In this document: positions 1 through 6,699 of the stretch, piece by piece | Layout: each line of letters begins with the position of its first letter | How positions within the stretch are numbered: the stretch's first letter is position 1 | NCBI GenBank assembly: GCA_913009765.1 | Contig: CAJVYT010000046.1 | Location: forward strand, 1 to 16,147 | Origin: an uncultured candidate division Zixibacteria bacterium | GTDB lineage: Bacteria; Zixibacteria; MSB-5A5; GN15; FEB-12 | DNA: 16,147 bases | Reading direction: 5' to 3' | The notes under the pieces: generated by a model | Databases searched by the model: none | Told to the model about the DNA's origin: nothing | Seen by the model: only the letters and a program-made list of their open reading frames with translations | Made by a program: the position numbers and the translations under genes

Positions 1-117
1 TCGTACGTACACCGTGATGATGTGGTTTGTCATGTCTCTGAATTGGCTGTTTTGTCTTTTTCTTTTGTTTTTTTCTTTTGTTTTTTTTTTATTTTTTTTT
101 GCTTTTTTTTTTTTTTT
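1..117. other. Non-biological T-rich read-through noise
   Basis: This stretch lies outside the sequencing adapter at 118-183 and is dominated by long T runs, especially 66-117. Read in the other direction it is the poly-A and random base calling expected when an Illumina read runs through its insert, through the adapter and off the end of the molecule. The open frame that starts here and runs into the adapter encodes a phenylalanine-rich tract followed by the translated adapter. It is not a gene. The whole stretch should be trimmed. Confidence 0.93.
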
Positions 118-183
118 CAAGCAGAAGACGGCATACGAGATATATCAGTGTGACTGGAGTTCAGACGTGTGCTCTTCCGATCT
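118..183 (+). other. Illumina P7 / TruSeq Read-2 adapter with index
   Basis: Three blocks are recognisable from known adapter sequence. Positions 118-141 are the 24-nt P7 flow-cell sequence (starts CAAGCAGAAGACGG). Positions 142-149 are an 8-base index, ATATCAGT, whose reverse complement ACTGATAT matches, from memory, TruSeq index 25. Positions 150-183 are the 34-nt TruSeq Read-2 primer sequence ending GCTCTTCCGATCT. The total of 66 nt is exactly the expected length. Genomic sequence starts at 184. This is library contamination carried into the contig end. Confidence 0.98.
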
Positions 184-489
184 TGATCAGGCATAGGCAA
201 GCCCTTTGGCAAAAGTGAGTCCTACCAGCAATGGTCCGACCAATCCGGGTCCCATAGTAGCAGCTATTAAATCAATATCTGACAAACTGACATCTGCTTT
301 TTCAAGAGCTTCTTCATAAATTGGAACAACAGTTTTTAGATGTTCTCTACTGGCAACCTCGGGAACAACCCCACCGAATTTTGTATGTTCTTTTTGAGAG
401 AGAATGATATTTGCAAGAACCTCTCTGCCGTCTTTAATAACCGCAGCCGATGTTTCATCGCAGGAGCTTTCTATACCAAGTACTAACAT
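184..489 (-). CDS. tsaD: tRNA threonylcarbamoyladenosine transferase TsaD, N-terminal fragment
   Basis: TsaD (Gcp/YgjD family, ASKHA fold) transfers the threonylcarbamoyl group to A37 of ANN-decoding tRNAs in the cytoplasm. The visible 100 residues start at an ATG and show the family N-terminus: a [13 protein letters not shown] phosphate-binding motif (residues 5-17), the [10 protein letters not shown] motif, and [21 protein letters not shown] at the end. Full-length TsaD is usually about 330-360 residues, so roughly 70% is missing, including the downstream HxxxH metal-ligand region. An in-frame TGA sits at 187-189, only 3 nt from the adapter junction; homologs continue here, so the stop is more likely an end-of-contig error than real. 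The start is 2 nt after the ybbR stop with no clear Shine-Dalgarno, which suggests translational coupling. Confidence 0.93.
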
Positions 490-491
490 TA

Positions 492-1409
492 TTACTTTGT
501 AATGAGTAAAACCGAGTCAGGGTTTGCTTTTCTGATTTTAAATTTCACCGGACAATCAATAGTCAAAAGAGCTTTTCTCTCTGAAGTTTTTTCATTATAG
601 TCGGCAGAGGCAGTAATAGTATTTTCATTTAATAAGTCAATTTCAGTTGGCGGTCCGGTCAATTCTATCTGTACAAATTTTGGAACAAGTTCAACAACGC
701 TGTCAAGGGGTGGATTATATAAAACAATCGGTATTTGGTTAAACACTCTCGTTTTCACCGGAACAACTTCAATAAATAACGAAACCGAGTCAGGTATTAC
801 TTCAATACCGTACCCAAAAGGTTTGGCAAGCGGAAGAGTTAATTCGATATTGTTTCTGAGTCCTTTGAGAACTTTATGTTCGGTAAAAATTATCGGAATT
901 TTACTCACCAAAGTTTGAGGACCTTTGAGTTTTATTTCATCAGGGACTATTGAACTGACAGAACTGACGGCATAACCTTCATCAGCTTCTGCCAATAAAT
1001 CCAGTTTCACTTTCACTAAGACTTCAGCAATTTTATCAACAGAAATTTTAATATTAGATGGCGAAAGAATTTCAGAAAGAGTAACATCGGTTGTTGTGGA
1101 TGTTATCAAGACATTGGAAGTATTTAAATTTAAATCATATTGTCCACTTGTAAATTGAGACGCAATAATTTTGAGTCCTCTGGAACGCCATTTTTTTCGC
1201 ATTAACTGTTTCCCTGTTGCCGAGACTGTCACCATCAAGGAATCCGGTGGTTTTGAATTGAGAGTTAATCCATCTTTTAAAATAATTTTAGAAACCGGAA
1301 GATAGAGCTGATATGTGTAGTTTTTCTCAGTTGCAACATGAAACCAAAGCAACAGTCCAAAAAAGAGGGCAATAATTTTTAACCAAAGATTTTCAAATAA
1401 TTTAGTCAT
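492..1409 (-). CDS. YbbR-like domain protein (CdaR-type)
   Basis: This 305-residue protein has an N-terminal membrane anchor (about residues 8-25, [17 protein letters not shown]) followed by a long extracytoplasmic region. That region is built of repeated beta-rich YbbR-like units of roughly 80 residues, with recurring patterns such as [27 protein letters not shown] and [14 protein letters not shown]. YbbR/CdaR proteins in Firmicutes regulate the membrane diadenylate cyclase CdaA; that partner is not in this window, so the role here is open. Start is ATG. It is followed after 2 nt by tsaD, forming an apparent two-gene unit behind a candidate promoter at 1438-1466. Family call is firm, function is not. 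Confidence 0.82.
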   Translation of the reverse strand: MTKLFENLWLKIIALFFGLLLWFHVATEKNYTYQLYLPVSKIILKDGLTLNSKPPDSLMVTVSATGKQLMRKKWRSRGLKIIASQFTSGQYDLNLNTSNVLITSTTTDVTLSEILSPSNIKISVDKIAEVLVKVKLDLLAEADEGYAVSSVSSIVPDEIKLKGPQTLVSKIPIIFTEHKVLKGLRNNIELTLPLAKPFGYGIEVIPDSVSLFIEVVPVKTRVFNQIPIVLYNPPLDSVVELVPKFVQIELTGPPTEIDLLNENTITASADYNEKTSERKALLTIDCPVKFKIRKANPDSVLLITK

Positions 1410-1437
1410 AGAATACTATACTTTCTTTCATACATAC

Positions 1438-1466
1438 ATAGTACAATAAAAAAAATACAGAATCAA
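1438..1466 (-). promoter_or_regulatory. Candidate sigma70-type promoter for ybbR-tsaD
   Basis: On the minus strand TTGATT (1461-1466) and TACTAT (1438-1443) are separated by 17 nt, including a T8 tract. Each hexamer matches four of six consensus positions. The inferred start of transcription is near 1431, about 20 nt upstream of the ybbR ATG. The element sits in the only sizeable gap between the propeller gene and ybbR, which supports it, but AT-rich sequence makes chance matches likely. Confidence 0.4.
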
Positions 1467-1493
1467 TATAAAATGGTTCATTAGCCCGTTGGA

Positions 1494-2960
1494 TTAGTCA
1501 ATTCTGTCCGGGTCATTCCATAAAAAGCGGGAAAGCCCTCTATCTGAGCCAATCCAAAGGTAGTCGCCGTCTAATAGAAGGTCAAATACAAATTGTGAAG
1601 GAAGCCCGTCTGATGTGGTAAACTCTCTTTCATTTGAATAGCCATCATCATCTAAATAAAACATCGTAAAGCCAAAATTGGTTGAAATAAAGGCAACATT
1701 ATCGTTCACTGCCAATGCTCTATAATTAGCTCCGTGGGAGTCAGAGAGATACGGCGTTGTTTTTCCGGTTTTTAAATTTAACCGCACCATACCGTTTGAA
1801 GATGCTATAAAGAGGTTATCGTCTTTATGTTCAATATTATAAATTCTACTAAAAGCTATTTTACGGGGGTCTCTAAATTTTTTTAATTTGTGTGAATCCA
1901 AATGTAATTGAAATGCTCCAACTGCTGATGCAATCCAAAGTGTTGAATCAACTAATTCTAAATCATAAATTTCTTGATTTTGAAATTGGTTAGAATAGAC
2001 TAACTTTAATGAATCTGTTTTTTCTGAATACACTTGCAGACCATTGAGAGAGCCTATATACAGTTTATTTTTAATTTTTTTTAATGATAGCAGTCTATTA
2101 TCAACTAAGCCATTGCGTTCACTAATATTTTTGACAACTTCTAAACTCTCTTTATCTAATATTTTTAAACCACCGGAAGTACCGATATAATAAAAATCAC
2201 TATCTTCTTCAATACATTTAATATCATCAGAAGGAAATTCAAAAGTAAGACCGGATTCTTTGTACGAGAATGTATTATTATCATAATCGAAAAAAGTTAT
2301 GCCTGTTCGTGCTGTGCCTATATTATCTCCACCAACAATTAGTGTTCCATCGCCGTAAAAAATTGTATTCACTCTATTTTGAATTAATCCATAAGGAAGA
2401 AATTCAATAATATCGGAACTGTTTGTTTTTGCGGCACCCAGCCCCCATATAGACAGCCATTTCTCTCCAGAACCGTCATCAATCATACTATTAATGGGAT
2501 ACTGAATCCCCTTGGCATCTTGTATGTATCCATTACCGGTATATATATAATCTGCAGGGACATACATGATTGGTGAAGGTGCAATTTCTTTTGCAGGATT
2601 ATTTATCGTAGGAATTTCATTGACGTAAAACCAACTTTCAAAAAGAATATCATATTCATAGGCATTCATTTCTGTACGAGCATATAACTTCTCATCAAAT
2701 TGGTCTACATATATTTTATAAATATTTCGATAATCAATTCCGGGGCTTCCATTTAGTGGTTTTTGCCATTCATCGGAAGATTTATTATATTTTATTACAC
2801 CCTCAGATGTAGCAAAATAGGCATTATCCATAGATACTGCGATATCTCTAATATGTGAAAAATCAGCATAGGTGACAATATCAATTTTAGTTCCTGCTGA
2901 TAGAGAGTTGATACAAAAGAGAATTATTATACACTGAAATAAAAAGATAAGTTTTTTCAT
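1494..2960 (-). CDS. Secreted beta-propeller protein (Reg_prop-like repeats)
   Basis: This 488-residue protein begins with a classical signal peptide (about residues 1-22, MKKLIFLFQCIIILFCINSLSA), so it is exported. The rest is a succession of short beta-rich repeats typical of ligand-binding sensor propellers of the Reg_prop/WD-like type, e.g. FYYIGTSGGLKIL, NKLYIGSLNGLQVY, STLWIASAVGAFQL, NLFIASSNGMVRL and YLWIGSDRGLSRF. Each has a (Y/W)IGxxxG core at about 40-60-residue spacing. There is no transmembrane segment after the signal, no histidine-kinase domain and no clear sorting domain, so it looks like a free periplasmic or outer-surface propeller. Its ATG overlaps the stop of the upstream M20 gene as ATGA, implying translational coupling. 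Binding partner unknown. Confidence 0.75.
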   Translation of the reverse strand: MKKLIFLFQCIIILFCINSLSAGTKIDIVTYADFSHIRDIAVSMDNAYFATSEGVIKYNKSSDEWQKPLNGSPGIDYRNIYKIYVDQFDEKLYARTEMNAYEYDILFESWFYVNEIPTINNPAKEIAPSPIMYVPADYIYTGNGYIQDAKGIQYPINSMIDDGSGEKWLSIWGLGAAKTNSSDIIEFLPYGLIQNRVNTIFYGDGTLIVGGDNIGTARTGITFFDYDNNTFSYKESGLTFEFPSDDIKCIEEDSDFYYIGTSGGLKILDKESLEVVKNISERNGLVDNRLLSLKKIKNKLYIGSLNGLQVYSEKTDSLKLVYSNQFQNQEIYDLELVDSTLWIASAVGAFQLHLDSHKLKKFRDPRKIAFSRIYNIEHKDDNLFIASSNGMVRLNLKTGKTTPYLSDSHGANYRALAVNDNVAFISTNFGFTMFYLDDDGYSNEREFTTSDGLPSQFVFDLLLDGDYLWIGSDRGLSRFLWNDPDRID

Positions 2961-4156
2961 CTTGAGAGTTTTCCCAAAGAGTCTATAACTGAAGCTGAAA
3001 TCAGAGAAGTACCAAAATAAAGTGCCTCTTCATCGGCGATAAACTTTGGAGAATGCCATGGTTTATCCGCTTCAATTTTTTTATTTTTCACGCCAAGCCT
3101 AAACATGGCACCTTTGACATGTTCTAAATAACAGGCAAAATCTTCACCGCCTAAAACCTGTGCAGTCTGTTCTATTTTATTTTTTCCAAAAAGTGAGATA
3201 TAATTTTTTTGGAGAATTTCGTTTGTAGAGAAATCATTTACTAAAACCGGATACTCACCCTTTATAAACATTTCCACTTTTGCTCCGTGAGCTTTGCAAA
3301 TCGCTTGAGCAATTCGTTTCACTTTTTTGGGGACATCTTTTGATGCTTTTGTGGATAGGGTTCGAATAGTACCAACTATATGAACTCGGTCGCAGATAAC
3401 ATTGCGGGCGTAGCCTCCTGAAATTTTGCCAAATGTAATCACGACCGAATCGATTGGGTCAATTTCCCGAGAGACAATTTTTTGGAGTGATTCGATAACT
3501 TCGGCAGCTGTTACTATGGCATCAACTGTATTATGAGGTCTGGCGGCATGTCCTGATTTGCCGTAAACAATTAAATCAAAGTCGGTGACAGATGCCATAC
3601 TAACACCATCACGGAGTCCTATTTTTCCGGTTTTCAGATGAGGGTCAACATGCAGTCCAAAAATCATTTGAACATTTTGCAGTACACCCTCTTCTATCAT
3701 AGGTCTTGCCCCGCCCGGCGGCATTTCTTCAGAAGGCTGAAACAAAAACCGCACTGAACCATGCAGTTCATCTTTCATCTTTTGTAAAACCGCGGCTGTC
3801 CCTAAAACAACAGCCATGTGCATATCATGTCCGCAAGCGTGCATACATCCTTTATTTTTTGATTGAAAGACAAGATTCGTCTGTTCTAAAATCGGCAGAG
3901 CATCAATATCTGTTCGTACTGCAACAATCGGACCGGGGTATTTTCCTTTTATTTCTGCTGTAAGTCCGGTTGGCAGTTTGAGTTTTTTCGTTTTAATTGA
4001 AAGTTTTTTTAATTCATTCGCAAGATACTTTGTTGTTTCAAATTCATTATTTGAAATTTCCGGATATTGATGTAAATATCTTCGCCATATAATCTGTTGT
4101 GCAGACATTTCTGAAGAAATGGTAAGGATTTTTTTTTCAAGTTCAGTATGCTGCAT
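2957..4156 (-). CDS. M20-family metal-dependent amidohydrolase/peptidase
   Basis: This 399-residue cytoplasmic enzyme (no signal peptide) matches the M20D amidohydrolase group (hippurate hydrolase, N-acyl-amino-acid amidohydrolase, IAA-amino-acid hydrolase). Visible metal-site elements are MHACGHDMH (Cys108, His110), PSEE with the catalytic Glu143 and ligand Glu144, GLHVDP (His169) and the C-terminal WHSPKF (His368). A YGKSGHAARPH segment (residues 198-208) belongs to the lid/dimerisation domain. Length is typical. The reaction is hydrolysis of an N-acyl amide; the exact substrate cannot be read from sequence. The ATG overlaps the endonuclease V stop by one base (TAATG), and its own stop overlaps the propeller start (ATGA). 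Confidence 0.9.
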   Translation of the reverse strand: MQHTELEKKILTISSEMSAQQIIWRRYLHQYPEISNNEFETTKYLANELKKLSIKTKKLKLPTGLTAEIKGKYPGPIVAVRTDIDALPILEQTNLVFQSKNKGCMHACGHDMHMAVVLGTAAVLQKMKDELHGSVRFLFQPSEEMPPGGARPMIEEGVLQNVQMIFGLHVDPHLKTGKIGLRDGVSMASVTDFDLIVYGKSGHAARPHNTVDAIVTAAEVIESLQKIVSREIDPIDSVVITFGKISGGYARNVICDRVHIVGTIRTLSTKASKDVPKKVKRIAQAICKAHGAKVEMFIKGEYPVLVNDFSTNEILQKNYISLFGKNKIEQTAQVLGGEDFACYLEHVKGAMFRLGVKNKKIEADKPWHSPKFIADEEALYFGTSLISASVIDSLGKLSR

Positions 4157-4881
4157 TATTCATCGTTCGCTTCGTTGAGATAAATTGGTTTGGCGGCAAA
4201 TTTTTTTTCAATATACCGTTTATATTTATTTGCCGATAAATGAGCAAATCTTAAAGGTTCCGGCATTCGATAGCCTCTTAAGTTTCTTACAACTATATCT
4301 CTAGCAAATGGGATATCACATTTATGCCCCGGTGAAATAAAGAGCGGCTTGACATTGTCTTTCGTACGATATGCTATACCGACCTCTCTATCCCGATAGA
4401 TAATCGGCTGGCTGCTTCCTTTTGTTGAAGGTATTTCTTTGACAAAGCCTGTGAGTAATTTTCTGGAACAACCAATTGATGGGATATCAAACCCAACACC
4501 AATCATAGAAGCGACACCACAGTTTTTTACGTGGGCGATACCATGCCCATGGACAATAAGTAAATCCGGCTGCTGGTTTAATTTCTCAAGAGCTTTTATT
4601 ATGGTTGGACCCTCACGAAAATAAAACATACCGGGGATATACGGAAAACTAACTTCGCCATAATGTGACCGTCGTTCTACCTCTTCTATTTCCGGAAAAG
4701 TACACAACACCGCAGATGCAAACACAATATCGGCATTTTTGCCATAAGCGGTATCTACTGATGCTATATAATTAATATCATCATAATTGGGAAGTATTTC
4801 AATAGATTTTGCCAGTTCTCTTTGTATTTCAATAGCCTCATATTTATTTGTTGCCCAAGGGTGTGAATGTACTAATTCCAA
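4156..4881 (-). CDS. nfi: Endonuclease V (deoxyinosine-specific nuclease), variant active site
   Basis: Endonuclease V nicks DNA or RNA one nucleotide 3' of a deaminated adenine (inosine). The 241-residue length and the motif series fit the family: SVDTAY with catalytic Asp43, FPYIPGMFYFRE with the wedge Tyr81 and catalytic Glu90, HGHGIAH, SPGHKCD with His186, and GYRMPEPLRFAH. The odd point is residue 111. The family motif is V-D-G-x-G-(I/L)-A-H-P-R, its Asp being the third catalytic carboxylate (Asp110 in E. coli Nfi), but here it reads VHGHGIAHVKN, with His111 encoded by CAT. The PR after AH is also replaced. The start is TTG at 4881, preceded by AGAGG and by an in-frame TAG two codons upstream. 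It leads an overlapping cluster with the M20 and propeller genes. Confidence 0.88.
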   Translation of the reverse strand: MELVHSHPWATNKYEAIEIQRELAKSIEILPNYDDINYIASVDTAYGKNADIVFASAVLCTFPEIEEVERRSHYGEVSFPYIPGMFYFREGPTIIKALEKLNQQPDLLIVHGHGIAHVKNCGVASMIGVGFDIPSIGCSRKLLTGFVKEIPSTKGSSQPIIYRDREVGIAYRTKDNVKPLFISPGHKCDIPFARDIVVRNLRGYRMPEPLRFAHLSANKYKRYIEKKFAAKPIYLNEANDE

Positions 4882-4895
4882 GCTCTACCTCTTTT

Positions 4896-4915
4896 ATACC
4901 TTTTGAAAAAGGTAT
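4896..4915 (-). promoter_or_regulatory. Hairpin just upstream of the endonuclease V ribosome-binding site
   Basis: Nine-base arms ATACCTTTT and AAAAGGTAT form a perfect inverted repeat around a 2-base centre, giving a hairpin with a small loop. On the minus strand it ends a few bases before the AGAGG Shine-Dalgarno of the TTG-started endonuclease V gene. A second, weaker palindrome (ATGTTTT/AAAACAT) lies at 4926-4941. Neither is followed by a convincing T run on the minus strand, so these are not clear terminators. A 5'-UTR role is possible but unproven. Confidence 0.4.
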
Positions 4916-4963
4916 TTCGTTTTAGATGTTTTTTAAAACATTTAACCAATTTAAAAAACATTA

Positions 4964-5857
4964 TTATTCAATGTTGTCATTCGTTATTGTTTTAAAACGA
5001 TAAAATTTACTATTATTGTACTCATTTGTTAATTGTCGTAATTGTTTTATAGTAATCCAAGGGTTATCGCGGTTCTCATTTACTTTGGGGATGTATAGGT
5101 CACACGCTTCAGGACATCCATTTGCAACTAAATACATAATATTACCTGAATCATCTGAAATCAAATGGAAAATAATATAGAGTTTACCTTTTTTGCCTGT
5201 TTTGTCATAGGCGATAAACATATCCCCGGCTTGTACACTATCAATAAGTACCGTATCACAAGATTTTGTGATACTTTCAAAATTTACATTTTGCATACTA
5301 AAAAGTATAAATCGATAGTATTCATTTTCGGTATCATCTTTTAAGATATCCTCTTTGAAAAGCAACTCTCCTCTTTGATTATACGCAGGTTTTCCTTGTA
5401 ACCATTTTTTATACGTAATCATCTCTCCGGCTTTGGGCATTATTTGAAAAGCAAGTCGATTGTTAAATTGAAAACCGTACTCACCCAGTAGACGAACCGG
5501 AATAGCAACATCCTTGAAAGCAGGTCCCTGCCATGGAAGATGTATGACCCGTGAGACTTCATCAGAATTGAACTGTTTCCTATGTTTCCAATTCCCTACA
5601 GGCTTATATTGATTCCATATTGGAAAATTGGCAATCCAGTAAGAATATGATAAGCTGTCTGTTGGGTCTACATACGAATACCCCTGAGGCAGTTCAAGCT
5701 CTGATTTTATTGTATACAAGGTATCTTTTATAGAATAAAAATTATATCTTGCCTTGTAATCTTCAAGCTGTTTTTTAAACTGGTCTGTTTGTTCTGCTAA
5801 AACAGAACTGCTAAGAAATAGTATACATATACAAATTATTTTTTTAATTCTGTCCAT
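4964..5857 (-). CDS. Secreted protein, DUF4846-like
   Basis: This 297-residue protein has an N-terminal signal peptide (about residues 1-21, charged MDRIKK followed by IICICILFLSSSVLA). Its order of motifs resembles the DUF4846 family: RVIHLPW (103-109), a FQIMPKAGEMITYKKWLQGK stretch (about 137-156), an IDSVQAGDMFIAYD segment (205-218), then GNIMYLVANGCPEACDLYIPK (238-258) and NPW (265-267). Family members carry an I-x-x-G-D-x-F-I then L-A-(Q/N) pattern at the corresponding places. No catalytic chemistry is established and I assign no function. The ATG lies inside the upstream CMD gene (22-nt overlap), so the two are co-transcribed. Confidence 0.62.
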   Translation of the reverse strand: MDRIKKIICICILFLSSSVLAEQTDQFKKQLEDYKARYNFYSIKDTLYTIKSELELPQGYSYVDPTDSLSYSYWIANFPIWNQYKPVGNWKHRKQFNSDEVSRVIHLPWQGPAFKDVAIPVRLLGEYGFQFNNRLAFQIMPKAGEMITYKKWLQGKPAYNQRGELLFKEDILKDDTENEYYRFILFSMQNVNFESITKSCDTVLIDSVQAGDMFIAYDKTGKKGKLYIIFHLISDDSGNIMYLVANGCPEACDLYIPKVNENRDNPWITIKQLRQLTNEYNNSKFYRFKTITNDNIE

Positions 5858-6177
5858 ACATCAACTGCTCTTCTTAAATGTGGAATAGTTATTGAGCCAC
5901 CGACAATTAAGCCGATAGACATAATTTCATCAAACTCTTTATCTGTTACACCGGCTAAATTAGCCTGAGTAAGATGATATGTTATACAGTCATCACACCT
6001 CAGCACTAAAGATGCAACCAGTCCAAGCATTTCTTTGGTTTTACTGTCTAAAGCACCATCACGATATACTGCGTTATCAATTGAAAAAAAACGTTTGATA
6101 TTGATATTATCTCGTTTTAAGATAAGTTCATTTAGGCGTTCTCTTTCTTCTTTAAACTTTTGTACTATATCAGACAT
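5836..6177 (-). CDS. Carboxymuconolactone decarboxylase / AhpD-like family protein
   Basis: The small all-helical CMD/AhpD domain is recognised by Glu49 followed by CDDCITYH (Cys61, Cys64, His68), the CxxCxxxH redox and proton-relay motif of AhpD-type alkylhydroperoxidases. The C-terminal GGSITIPHLRRAVDVW matches the family's last helices. I place the start at the ATG at 6177 (MSDIVQKF, 113 residues), because TTGGAG lies just upstream of it. The frame stays open to 6294, but that extension is not domain-like and overlaps the GNAT remnant. The likely role is thiol-dependent peroxide reduction; no partner AhpC/D or lipoamide gene is in the window. It overlaps the next gene by 22 nt. Confidence 0.85.
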   Translation of the reverse strand: MSDIVQKFKEERERLNELILKRDNINIKRFFSIDNAVYRDGALDSKTKEMLGLVASLVLRCDDCITYHLTQANLAGVTDKEFDEIMSIGLIVGGSITIPHLRRAVDVWTELKK

Positions 6178-6235
6178 ATTTTTCTCCAAAATTTTGTAAA
6201 AATATACTGATTTTGAAATTAAGTTGCAATTAAAA

Positions 6236-6672
6236 TTAAGTGATGTTGGGGGTAACTTGTTTGAAATAAACAATTTCGGGGTCATTTTCATCAAGATTGT
6301 AAATTATCCCACTTTTTTGAAAACCGGCTTTTTCCAGTGATTTTTGCATTGGTTGATTGGATTCATTGGTTGAGGTAAACAATTTATCGGTTTTACATAT
6401 CTTCTCAAAGAAATTCAAAAATTGAGTAGCGATTCCTCTTCTACAGAAATCAGTATGCACATAAATCATATCAATCATCCCGTATTCATAAAAATTATAA
6501 TTAAAACTCCGTAAGCAATAATTTGAGAATCGGAAGTACCTACATAACATTCACCCGCATTGACAACACGGTTGATATATTTGATTCTTTCTGAGTGCAT
6601 CTGTGCCATTTTATCAAATGAAATAATTGAATTGATATCATCTTTTGTGGCAATTCTAATTATTATCATCAT
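6236..6672 (-). pseudogene. GNAT-family N-acetyltransferase, split by a frameshift
   Basis: Two overlapping frames encode the two halves of one acetyltransferase. The first (from 6672) gives the N-terminus, IRIATKDDINSIISFD through GECYVGTSDSQIIAYGVL. The second (to 6236) gives YNFYEYGMIDMIYVHTDFCRRGIATQFL, with the acetyl-CoA-binding RRGIA motif, and a C-terminus containing NESNQPMQKSLEKAGFQKSG. Adding a single A within the AT-rich stretch near 6505-6520 joins them as AYGVLNYNFYEYGMI, the usual beta4-beta5 sequence of GNAT proteins, giving about 145 residues. The two halves are otherwise intact, so this is either a recent one-base deletion or an assembly error. Substrate unknown. Two in-frame ATG codons are available at the start (6672 and 6669). 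Confidence 0.8.
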
Positions 6673-6699
6673 GATACAGCATCTATATCGGTCATAGAT

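Noticed and set aside
14..196. Plus-strand 60-codon open frame rich in phenylalanine
   Set aside because: It is the translation of poly-T noise plus the P7/TruSeq adapter, not genomic DNA.
3706..3963. Plus-strand open frame opposite the M20 gene
   Set aside because: It lies fully within a gene with complete catalytic motifs on the minus strand and has no domain-like sequence or ribosome-binding site.
6178..6294. N-terminal extension of the CMD gene to 6294
   Set aside because: The extension overlaps the GNAT remnant, is not domain-like, and TTGGAG correctly precedes the internal ATG at 6177.
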